A stretch of 34,399 nucleotides of DNA from positions 1 through 34,399 of the forward strand of contig JAIECQ010000037.1 of assembly GCA_029068395.1 (NCBI GenBank), in the 5' to 3' direction. A program made the translations under genes and the position numbers. The notes under the pieces are model-generated. The model was not told the origin of the DNA, made no database searches, and was given only the letters and a program-made list of their open reading frames with translations. Origin of the DNA: Rikenellaceae bacterium. GTDB lineage: Bacteria; Bacteroidota; Bacteroidia; Bacteroidales; Rikenellaceae. This document shows positions 25,538-32,117 of this stretch, piece after piece (positions within the stretch are counted from its first letter, which is position 1; each line of letters begins with the position of its first letter).

Positions 25538-25968
25538 CACACACACAGCCCCACCGGCGGGGCACGCAAAGAGGAAGATCTCCCGGTCGGACATTCCGTA
25601 ATCAAGCATATACCGTCACCCACCGACACATGCCCCCGGCACACCGCAGGCACACCCGTCTCTTCAGGCAAAAGGCCCTCCGACAACCAATCGGGCAACT
25701 CGTACACAACAACAGACCGATCGTCGCCGGAGTGCGGCAAGTCGAACAAAGCGAAAGCCACACACTCCTGCTCGCACATATCGGCGTCATGACAGGCACC
25801 GCACCCGCCTTGACAGTCGCATCCGCCATGTTCGGCGCAACAACGGCACTCCGTCATAGCCCCGATACACACCTTCTCTATGTGATGATGGTGCGTCACG
25901 ACGGCATGAGCCACGAACGAAACGGTGGCCGCCAACAATAACACGATATGTAACAATCGTCTGTTCAT
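25537..25968 (-). CDS. Small exported Cys/His-rich protein, first gene of metal-efflux operon (DUF6769-like)
   Basis: A 143-aa protein with an N-terminal hydrophobic segment (about residues 4-24) serving as signal or anchor. HHHH follows at 26-29, then ten Cys between 34 and 69 (C34, 41, 43, 44, 50, 52, 56, 59, 65, 69) mixed with His47 and His60. The second half (75-143) is less distinctive. Such density of Cys/His right after export strongly suggests metal binding. It resembles the small proteins encoded beside CusA-type pumps in Bacteroidetes (a DUF6769-like family, from memory). The ATG at 25968 is preferred because it starts the signal sequence; a longer frame to 26010 is possible and matters since the only -7-like element is immediately upstream. 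Same strand and only 84 nt from the adaptor gene, so likely a metal-chaperone or sensor-like partner of the pump. Confidence 0.7.
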   Translation of the reverse strand: MNRRLLHIVLLLAATVSFVAHAVVTHHHHIEKVCIGAMTECRCCAEHGGCDCQGGCGACHDADMCEQECVAFALFDLPHSGDDRSVVVYELPDWLSEGLLPEETGVPAVCRGHVSVGDGICLITECPTGRSSSLRAPPVGLCV

Positions 25969-25974
25969 CGAATA

Positions 25975-25982
25975 CAAAGATA
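25975..25982 (-). promoter_or_regulatory. Possible -7 element for the metal-efflux operon
   Basis: TATCTTTG on the minus strand is a perfect -7 element, but it ends only 6 nt before the chosen ATG (25968), implying an almost leaderless mRNA. No good -33 sequence lies 19-21 nt upstream. Either the leader is very short or the true promoter lies elsewhere. Confidence 0.35.
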
Positions 25983-26231
25983 TGAATTTACTCTTGCACT
26001 CGTGTTGCAATCTCTATTTTTTCTCGCTATCCTCGCCCCGCCCCTCCTTTTTCCGCAGCACCGCCTCGTCCCACACCTTATTATATATAGTCCCCCTCTT
26101 CGCACAGCTCTCGAAAACAGAGATATGCCCCAGCGCCGCACCCGGCCTCACATCGTCACAGCACTCGCAGTCCCGCCGGCACCACGCCTCAGTCCCGAAC
26201 ATCGCCTGACACCGTCCCGACACCGGCGCAC

Positions 26232-26261
26232 GAAAAAGGCCGTCTTAAGACGGCCTTTTTC
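26232..26261 (-). terminator. Terminator of aspA (perfect 30-bp palindrome)
   Basis: GAAAAAGGCCGTCTT (26232-26246) is the exact reverse complement of the following 15 bases, giving A-tract, GC stem and T-tract in both directions. It lies about 100 nt after the aspA stop and probably also shields the efflux operon from read-through. Confidence 0.9.
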
Positions 26262-26363
26262 ATCGCATCGGAATTTATCGCCGAACTTCGCTCCGTTTTT
26301 CAAGGCTCTGTCAAGCCACTTAAAAGAGACGAAGCGGAATCATTCCGATCTATCTTCGGCAAG

Positions 26364-27800
26364 CTATTTCTTGGTGATAAACTTACGCGGTTTGACCATG
26401 TTCTCGGGACGCAACACATTGTCAAGCTCCTCTTTAGACATCAGCCCTTTTTCGAGTACCAAGTCATATACGCCCTTGTTGTTTTCAAGAGCCTCTTTTG
26501 CCAACTCGGTCGACACCTCATAACCCAAATAGGGATTAAGGGCGGTTACGAGACCGATGCTGTGGTAAACCATGTCGCGGCAACGCTCCTTGTTGGCAGT
26601 GATGCCCACAATGCACCTCTCGCGCAGAGTGTTCATGCCGTTTATCAGCATCTCTATGTTCTCAAACAGCGCCTGCACTATGATAGGCTCCATGGCGTTA
26701 AGCTCAAGCTGAGCCGCCTCTACGGCCATGGTGACGGTAAGGTCGTTGCCTATCACCTTGAATGCTATCTGGCTGACCACCTCGGGTATTACGGGGTTGA
26801 CCTTGCCGGGCATGATGGTCGAGCCGGGCTGCATGGGAGGCAGGTTTATCTCGTTGAAGCCTGTGCGCGGACCCGAAGAGAGCAGACGCAGGTCGTTGCT
26901 TATCTTCGACAACTTGACAGCCAGACGTTTAACCGCCGACGAATACATGATGAACGCGCCGGTATCGTTGGTAGCCTCAATCATGTTGCCTGCCGCCACC
27001 ACGGGCATGCCCGATATCTGCGCCAGATGCTTGATACAGGTGGGCGTGTAATCGGGGTCTGAGTTGATGCCGGTACCTATGGCCGTGGCACCCATGTTGA
27101 CCTCAAGGAACAGACGCACGTTATGCTCCAGACGATCTATCTCCTCTGCCAGAGTTGCGGCATAGGCGCCGAACTCCTGCCCGAGGGTCATGGGCACGGC
27201 ATCCTGCATCTGAGTGCGGCCCATCTTTATCACGTCGGCAAACTCCTCGCCCTTGGCACGGAACGCCTCGACCAACTTCTTGAGGGTATCCACAAGGTCG
27301 CGGGTACGGTAAAGCAATGCCACGCGCACCGATGTCGGATAGGCGTCGTTGGTAGACTGAGAGAGGTTTACGTGGTTGTTGGGATGGCAATATTTATACT
27401 CGCCCTTCTTGTGACCCATTATCTCCAACGCACGGTTGGCAATCACCTCATTGGCGTTCATGTTGGTAGATGTGCCGGCACCACCCTGCACCATGTCGAC
27501 AACGAAATGCTCGTCAAACTTACCCTCGCGCACCTCTTTACATGCGGCCACGATGGCGTCGCGTATCTCGACCGGGAGGATGCCCAGCTCACAGTTGGCC
27601 TCGGCGGCAGCCTGCTTGACAATAGCCAGCGCCTTGACAAACACGGGATACATACCCAGACTCACGCGGCTGATATGAAAGTTTTCCACCGCACGCATGG
27701 TTTGCACGCCGAAATAATACTCGACGGGAATGCTCTTGTCGCCCAGAAGGTCGTGTTCCACCCTCACCTGGCCCGATAATTTCTGATCTGTTATCTTCAT
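26364..27800 (-). CDS. aspA: Aspartate ammonia-lyase (aspartase)
   Basis: Interconverts L-aspartate and fumarate plus ammonia, feeding fumarate to anaerobic respiration or succinate formation. The 478-aa protein belongs to the fumarase/aspartase superfamily, with its three conserved regions: GGAGTSTNMNANEV (about 106-119), the HPNNHVNLSQSTND region (139-152) and the signature loop GSTIMPGKVNPV (about 327-338) holding the catalytic Ser. The N-terminal RVEHDLLGDKSIPVEYYFGVQT favours aspartase over class II fumarase. It is transcribed alone, away from the divergent DUF4493 operon, and ends at a perfect terminator. Its predicted leader of about 210 nt contains four 21-bp tandem repeats. Confidence 0.94.
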   Translation of the reverse strand: MKITDQKLSGQVRVEHDLLGDKSIPVEYYFGVQTMRAVENFHISRVSLGMYPVFVKALAIVKQAAAEANCELGILPVEIRDAIVAACKEVREGKFDEHFVVDMVQGGAGTSTNMNANEVIANRALEIMGHKKGEYKYCHPNNHVNLSQSTNDAYPTSVRVALLYRTRDLVDTLKKLVEAFRAKGEEFADVIKMGRTQMQDAVPMTLGQEFGAYAATLAEEIDRLEHNVRLFLEVNMGATAIGTGINSDPDYTPTCIKHLAQISGMPVVAAGNMIEATNDTGAFIMYSSAVKRLAVKLSKISNDLRLLSSGPRTGFNEINLPPMQPGSTIMPGKVNPVIPEVVSQIAFKVIGNDLTVTMAVEAAQLELNAMEPIIVQALFENIEMLINGMNTLRERCIVGITANKERCRDMVYHSIGLVTALNPYLGYEVSTELAKEALENNKGVYDLVLEKGLMSKEELDNVLRPENMVKPRKFITKK

Positions 27801-27877
27801 AACGGTTAAAGTTTAAGTCCTTTTTCAGCACCTCTTTACAAAAGGCTCTCTTGCGGCAAGCTACCATATGGAAAGGT

Positions 27878-27961
27878 TCATTTATGACTCCCCGCCATAA
27901 CCTTACTTACAGCCCCCATAGTCTCACTTACGGCCGCCATAACCTTACTTACGGCCGCCAT
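27878..27961 (-). CDS. Candidate 27-aa heptad-repeat peptide in the aspA leader
   Basis: On the minus strand an ATG at 27961 opens 27 codons ending in TGA at 27878-27880. The peptide is three heptads (MAAVSKV, MAAVSET, MGAVSKV) plus MAGSHK. The frame is a direct product of the 21-bp tandem repeats below. It lies 77 nt upstream of the aspA ATG and within its predicted transcript. There is no Asp/Asn run, so classical amino-acid attenuation does not fit. It may be a regulatory upstream ORF, or a chance frame created by a 21-bp repeat whose real role is DNA binding. Confidence 0.3.
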   Translation of the reverse strand: MAAVSKVMAAVSETMGAVSKVMAGSHK

Positions 27962-27975
27962 AGTTTCACTTACGA
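27892..27975. repeat. Four tandem 21-bp repeats upstream of aspA
   Basis: Units at 27892-27912, 27913-27933, 27934-27954 and 27955-27975 share the pattern CCGCCATAryyTyACTTACgg. Units 1 and 3 (ATAACCTTACTTAC) and units 2 and 4 (ATAGTyTCACTTAC) are the closest pairs, so the array looks like a duplicated 42-bp unit. The 21-bp period equals two DNA turns, so copies would face the same side of the helix. Confidence 0.85.
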
Positions 27976-28015
27976 CCCCACCCTAATAGGAGGCCCCTTG
28001 CATCGCAAAGCACTA

Positions 28016-28023
28016 CAAAGATA
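28016..28023 (-). promoter_or_regulatory. Putative -7 element of aspA
   Basis: On the minus strand the sequence is TATCTTTG, a perfect -7 element. No strong TTG is found 19-21 nt upstream, so an activator may be needed. Start of transcription near 28009 would place the tandem repeats inside the 5' leader. Confidence 0.5.
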
Positions 28024-28231
28024 ATAATATTTTCCGAGTTGCATCGCATTATCTCCATTTTTCCCGTGCATGCAAAAAAATTCATCACAATACACCCGAT
28101 ATCAGGCCGACATGTAAGAGACGAAAAGGGAAAATCCGCATAATCGTTACCGCAAAAAGGCGAAACGGACAAAAACACTAATCTGCCATACCCCCATCCC
28201 CTGCAACATCCGACCGACACCCGACAATCGC

Positions 28232-28251
28232 CCCTACAACATGCTGTAGGG
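28232..28251. promoter_or_regulatory. Candidate operator palindrome upstream of DUF4493 operon
   Basis: CCCTACA (28232-28238) and TGTAGGG (28245-28251) are exact inverted arms around ACATGC, whose central CATG is also self-complementary (18 of 20 positions symmetrical). It lies about 30 nt upstream of the -33 element, a usual place for an activator site. Confidence 0.35.
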
Positions 28252-28281
28252 CATCCAAAGCTAAAAAAAGCAAAAAAAATC

Positions 28282-28312
28282 TTGGCGCTACATCGAAAAT
28301 AGCATATCTTTG
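28282..28312 (+). promoter_or_regulatory. Promoter of DUF4493/PCMD lipoprotein operon
   Basis: TTG at 28282-28284, 20 nt, TATCTTTG at 28305-28312: ideal Bacteroidetes spacing and -7 element. It predicts a leader of about 230 nt before the ATG at 28550. Confidence 0.75.
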
Positions 28313-28319
28313 CCCCGCT

Positions 28320-28549
28320 AAGGTTACTGACAGAAACACTTGTCGAAAGGCCGCACAAAGAAGCCTGCACATTAAAGGGGCTGACCCCAGATGAAGTAGA
28401 CCTGATATAATGAGCCGCCCACAACCGGGGCTCCGCATTAAAAAACAGTCGACAGCGAGACATCTCGCCGAATAGAAAACAACCGCAAGCTATTAAAACG
28501 CCACCTTTAATTCTAAGGAGCGGTTTAAGACAAGGAAAGGGTTGAGAAT
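28320..28549 (+). other. Long structured 5' leader of the DUF4493 operon
   Basis: GGGG (28377-28380) can pair with CCCC (28385-28388) around CTGA, or that CCCC can pair with GGGG at 28427-28430 instead; GAGCC (28412-28416) pairs with GGCTC (28429-28433). Alternative pairings of this kind are found in attenuators and riboswitches, but I cannot match this to a known class. Confidence 0.3.
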
Positions 28550-30685
28550 ATGGCTAAAGCATTTACCATCATATTTATCTCCACGCTTCTTGCGCTGGGA
28601 TGCCATCAGGCAAACGAGACTTCAGGGCCGGACGAAGGCACCATAAGCATGTCGCTGGCCTGCTATGAGACCGCAAACAGCATAGATGAACCTGTCGACG
28701 ACTGGGGCACCACACTCGGCAATTTCCGCCTACTGATATATTCCGGAGAGACGCTCATCAAAAAGTGGAACCGTTATTCCGACCTTATCGGCTACGGCAA
28801 CGTACGTACCGGCACCCATAAGGTGGTGGCGTTTTACGGCGACTCCACGAAGGTGGGCTTCGGCAAGCCCTATTATTACGGTGAAAGCCCCGTCACCATC
28901 GTGGCCGGCAAGGTCACTCCCGTAACGGTCACGGCCAAACTGCGCAACGTCCGCATAAGCGTATGCCCCGACGAGGAGTTCCGTGCGGCACACTCCGATT
29001 TTTCGGTTCTTCTTTACACCTCGGGCACACGCCTTACCTTCACCGCCGAAGAAGATCGTTCCGCTTTCGCCCCTCCCGCCGACATACGAATGAAAATCTC
29101 ATTCGTCAACATGAACGGAGAGAAAAAGACCTACATTCCCCCGACCATAAAAGACGTCAAACCGGGCGAACACATAAAGCTCAACCTCAAAAACGAAGGA
29201 GGATCATTCTCTTTGAACATCGAGAAAGACCTCTCCACCGACGACAAAGAGCTTGTTTTCGAGATTCCCAAATTCATGCTTCCCAAGCCTGCGCCCGAGT
29301 TTGCGGTCACCGGCTTTGAAAACGAGCGTGTCACATACACCGAGGGCTTCACCGAGAATGCCCGCATAGGTATATACGCCCCCGGCCAGATACGGGAGTG
29401 CGTTCTCAAAGTCAACTCGCCTGCTCTTCAGGCCAAAGGCTGGCCCGAGGAGTTCGACCTGCTGATGCTGGATTCCGACCTCGAGCAGTTACTCGAACGC
29501 GACTCGCTCAAATGGGACGACATGACCGACAACACATCTGGCAACATCGACTTTAGCGCCGCATTGGGCATGCTTCCCTCCGGAGACCACACCTTCACCC
29601 TGAAGGTCACCGACGGTGTGGGACAGACGATAACAAGCCCTGCGTACACCGCCCACGTCGACCCCGCGCGCTTCGACTGGATGAGCGCCGAGGGTGCAGC
29701 CTGGGCACGACACATAGAGACGGGCGTAACCATCACCGACGCCAACCCTGCCAAGTTCAAGGTGCAGCGCCTTGTTGGCGGCCAGTGGCTCGACCTGCCG
29801 GCTGACCATAACCTCAACGAAGAGGGCGACAGCCTTGTCATGGAGGCATGGGGCTTCAATCCGCAGACAACCTATAAGATAAGGATGTGCTACAACAACA
29901 GCACATTCAGCCCCGAGACCGATTTGACAACAGAGAAAGACGAGCAGGTGCCAGACAGAGGCTTTGAGACATGGACGGAAAACATGTGCTACAAAAAGGG
30001 AGCCATGGGTATCGCGATATACGAGGTCTTCCCTTACGATTACAACAACCCTGCCACCAAATATTGGGACACGCGCAACCCCCTTACAACGAGCGATAAG
30101 AGCGGTACCTCGACATATTACAACCAATACTCAGGTACACGTTCGGTGCAAGGACCCACAGGGCTGGCGGCAGAGATAAGCACCGTCAACTGGGGCAAAG
30201 GCTCGACATTCACCGACTTTGGCGGCGTAAAGAAAAACATCACTCCGGGCATGCTCTTCATAGGCGATTACGACCTCTCTGCCCGCACTGAAAATATGGG
30301 TCGGCAGTTCCCGTCACGTCCCGAGGGAGTACGGTTTGACTATAAGTTCGCCCAGATTGGCGAAGAGCCTTTCGACGTGTGGGCCATAGTTGAGCACAGG
30401 GCAGACGACGGCACTGTCACCGAGTTGGCGCGCGCCCACATCGACCCCGAAACGGCCAGGACTCCGATGGACGACTTCACCCGCGGCACCATAAAATTTA
30501 AGTATAGCAACAAACGCCTTTCGGCGACACACATATCAATAGCGTTCATGTCGTCATCGTCCGACAACCCCAATGCAATCCCGGTCAAAGGCTCGCAGGG
30601 TGCATTCAAGGCATACGCAGACAGTAAATACATCGGCAATGTCCTTACAGTAGACAACGTCGAGTTGATATATACAAAACTATAG
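28550..30685 (+). CDS. DUF4493 lipoprotein with C-terminal PCMD-like domain (first of three)
   Basis: A 711-aa exported lipoprotein (lipobox LALGC, Cys18). Residues about 33-220 are a DUF4493 domain: a strand LGNFRLLIYSGET, a tyrosine/glycine turn (YGNVRTGTHKVVAFYGD), a PYYYGESPVTIVAGKVTPVT core and then LRNVRISVCPDEEF. A middle region (about 240-460) has Ig-like beta character. From about 470 to the end lies a PCMD-like domain (putative carbohydrate metabolism), with FETWTEN, YWDTRNPLTT, a LFIGDYDLSA strand, FPSRPEGVRFDYKF and a final LTVDNVELIYTKL. No enzyme active site is recognised. It leads a three-gene operon after a strong promoter and a long leader. A surface glycan- or matrix-related role is inferred from the domain name only. 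Confidence 0.8.
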   Translation: MAKAFTIIFISTLLALGCHQANETSGPDEGTISMSLACYETANSIDEPVDDWGTTLGNFRLLIYSGETLIKKWNRYSDLIGYGNVRTGTHKVVAFYGDSTKVGFGKPYYYGESPVTIVAGKVTPVTVTAKLRNVRISVCPDEEFRAAHSDFSVLLYTSGTRLTFTAEEDRSAFAPPADIRMKISFVNMNGEKKTYIPPTIKDVKPGEHIKLNLKNEGGSFSLNIEKDLSTDDKELVFEIPKFMLPKPAPEFAVTGFENERVTYTEGFTENARIGIYAPGQIRECVLKVNSPALQAKGWPEEFDLLMLDSDLEQLLERDSLKWDDMTDNTSGNIDFSAALGMLPSGDHTFTLKVTDGVGQTITSPAYTAHVDPARFDWMSAEGAAWARHIETGVTITDANPAKFKVQRLVGGQWLDLPADHNLNEEGDSLVMEAWGFNPQTTYKIRMCYNNSTFSPETDLTTEKDEQVPDRGFETWTENMCYKKGAMGIAIYEVFPYDYNNPATKYWDTRNPLTTSDKSGTSTYYNQYSGTRSVQGPTGLAAEISTVNWGKGSTFTDFGGVKKNITPGMLFIGDYDLSARTENMGRQFPSRPEGVRFDYKFAQIGEEPFDVWAIVEHRADDGTVTELARAHIDPETARTPMDDFTRGTIKFKYSNKRLSATHISIAFMSSSSDNPNAIPVKGSQGAFKAYADSKYIGNVLTVDNVELIYTKL

Positions 30686-30753
30686 GAATCTGTCCTACGG
30701 CTATAGCCTAATCGCAACAGCCACACAGACTCCGTAACAAAACAGAGATTATT

Positions 30754-32040
30754 ATGAAAAAGTCTTTATACACCTTGATTCTGCTTGCAGGCGGCATAGT
30801 GGCGGCATCATGCGCCAGCAACACCTCTCGCACCGGCAAAGATATGGGCTTCAGCCTCAAATCTCGCCCCGACATGCAGGGTCTGTCGGTCTCAAACCAC
30901 GGCACCACAAACGACGAAGCCTCTGTAAACGAGCATCGTGACGCCATCGCCGCAATGGCTGTTATCGACAACTTCAAGATAACCCTTATCGACAATGAGA
31001 CCGAGGCCGTCACCCATCAGTGGGAGCGCTTCTCTGACGTGCCCCCCGTTGCCGAGATAGAGAAAGGCAGCTACACCCTTATAGCCGAGAGCCGCGACAT
31101 CAAGGTTGCCGGCTTTGACAGCCCCCACTTCAAGGGCGAAGACCGCATAGGCATCATGCCCGGCAAGCTCACCGAGATCAACCTCTCGTGCAAGCTCCAG
31201 AACGCTGCCACATACGTAGAGTTCGACCCCAGCTTTGCCGGCCAGCTCGAAGGCGGCACCGTCACCATAGCCAAAACGGATGCCGGCAACAAAAACAGCG
31301 AGCTTGTCTTCACCCCCGACGGTAAAGACAAATACGGCTTCTTCTCTGTCGGCACCGGCGGCCTGAGGGTCACCGCCAAAGGTGTCAGCAAAAAGAGCGG
31401 CACTGTGCTCACCAAGACCGTCATGATAGACCAGATAAGCGCCAACGAGCTGCACTGCTTCCGCATCAGCGCCATAGGCACGGGTCAGGCCGAATTGGGC
31501 ATAGTTTTCGACGGCACGGCAACCGACAAAAACCATGACGTGGCCATCCCCGAAGAGGGCGGTGATGATGGTGACGGCAGCGACTTCGGCGACATAGACG
31601 ATCCCTGGGCCGATCCCGACACCCCCGTCCAAGGCGGCACTCCCGCCATCAAAGGCAAGGGCTTCGACATAGCCAACCCTCTGACTTTCACAGCCGCAGA
31701 AGCGGCGAGCGCAGAGGTGATCGTCAACTTCACCGCTCCGGCAGGTATCGCCAACCTCATCGTCGAGATAGACTCTCCGTTGCTCACGGAGGAGCTGTTG
31801 GGCGGATTCGGCCTCCCTGTCAGCTTCGACATCGCCAACCTGACGCCCGAGCTTAAAGAGGTATTCGTCGGCTTAGGACTCATAGGCAACGATCCCATTG
31901 CCGGCGCCAAAGAGGCATCGTTCTCGGTGGGCACCTTCATGTCCCTGCTCGAAGAGGGCACGCATAAATTCCACATCGCCCTCACCGACGCCAACGGCGT
32001 GGAAGAGAAAGCCACTCTCACGATCGTCCGCACGAACTGA
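30754..32040 (+). CDS. DUF4493 lipoprotein without PCMD domain (second of three)
   Basis: A 428-aa exported lipoprotein (lipobox VAASC, Cys20). The DUF4493 domain spans about 70-255: DNFKITLIDNETEAV, the KGSYTLIAESRD turn, SPHFKGEDRIGIMPGKLTEI and CKLQNAATYVEFDPSF. After an acidic Gly/Asp linker (about 267-290, with EEGGDDGDGSDFGD) comes a C-terminal Ig-like domain (about 300-428) that resembles the middle region of the two flanking proteins, including the elements GFDIANPLTF, SPLLTEELL and GTHKFHIALTDANG. The PCMD domain is absent, so this is a shortened relative. Gaps to its neighbours are 68 and 77 nt, with no promoter or terminator seen, so one transcript is likely. Confidence 0.8.
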   Translation: MKKSLYTLILLAGGIVAASCASNTSRTGKDMGFSLKSRPDMQGLSVSNHGTTNDEASVNEHRDAIAAMAVIDNFKITLIDNETEAVTHQWERFSDVPPVAEIEKGSYTLIAESRDIKVAGFDSPHFKGEDRIGIMPGKLTEINLSCKLQNAATYVEFDPSFAGQLEGGTVTIAKTDAGNKNSELVFTPDGKDKYGFFSVGTGGLRVTAKGVSKKSGTVLTKTVMIDQISANELHCFRISAIGTGQAELGIVFDGTATDKNHDVAIPEEGGDDGDGSDFGDIDDPWADPDTPVQGGTPAIKGKGFDIANPLTFTAAEAASAEVIVNFTAPAGIANLIVEIDSPLLTEELLGGFGLPVSFDIANLTPELKEVFVGLGLIGNDPIAGAKEASFSVGTFMSLLEEGTHKFHIALTDANGVEEKATLTIVRTN

Positions 32041-32057
32041 TCGATCGGTACGGCAAA

Positions 32058-32094
32058 GCCTCTCGCTGTCGGAAACAATAAAGCGAAAAGAGGC
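32058..32094 (+). other. Intercistronic hairpin between second and third DUF4493 genes
   Basis: GCCTCT plus CGCT (32058-32067) pairs with AGCG (32082-32085) and AGAGGC (32089-32094), with an AAA bulge on the 3' side. No T-run follows, so RNA processing or differential stability is more likely than termination. Confidence 0.4.
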
Positions 32095-32117
32095 AATATA
32101 ACTAAAGAGATTACAAA

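Larger units (their letters stand above)
25969..26363. other. Intergenic region between metal-efflux operon and aspA
   Basis: Contains the aspA terminator (26232-26261) and a -7-like element at 25975-25982. A 69-codon Cys-containing frame on the minus strand (26014-26223) is possible but not convincing. No regulator gene for the efflux operon is seen here. Confidence 0.5.
27801..28549. other. Long divergent intergenic region, aspA / DUF4493 operon
   Basis: A 749-nt region holding, from left to right: the aspA leader with four tandem 21-bp repeats and a 27-codon ORF, the aspA -7 element (28016-28023), a stretch without clear features, an 18/20 palindrome (28232-28251), the DUF4493-operon promoter (28282-28312) and a structured leader. 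No larger gene is convincing. Confidence 0.6.

Noticed and set aside
26014..26223. 69-codon minus-strand frame with several Cys upstream of the metal-efflux operon
   Set aside because: Its G-rich third positions and Cys content are suggestive, but it has no recognisable family, no promoter, and sits directly after a terminator; not strong enough to call a gene.
27892..27975. CRISPR array
   Set aside because: The 21-bp units are contiguous with no spacers, and no cas genes are in the window.
28377..28415. TPP riboswitch
   Set aside because: ACCTGATATAATG is similar to part of the thi box, but the CTGAGA-containing half and the proper stem order are missing, and the downstream genes have no link to thiamine.
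27966..28463. 165-codon minus-strand frame over the aspA/DUF4493 intergenic region
   Set aside because: It runs through both the aspA -7 element and the divergent promoter, has the composition of a random frame and no recognisable domain.
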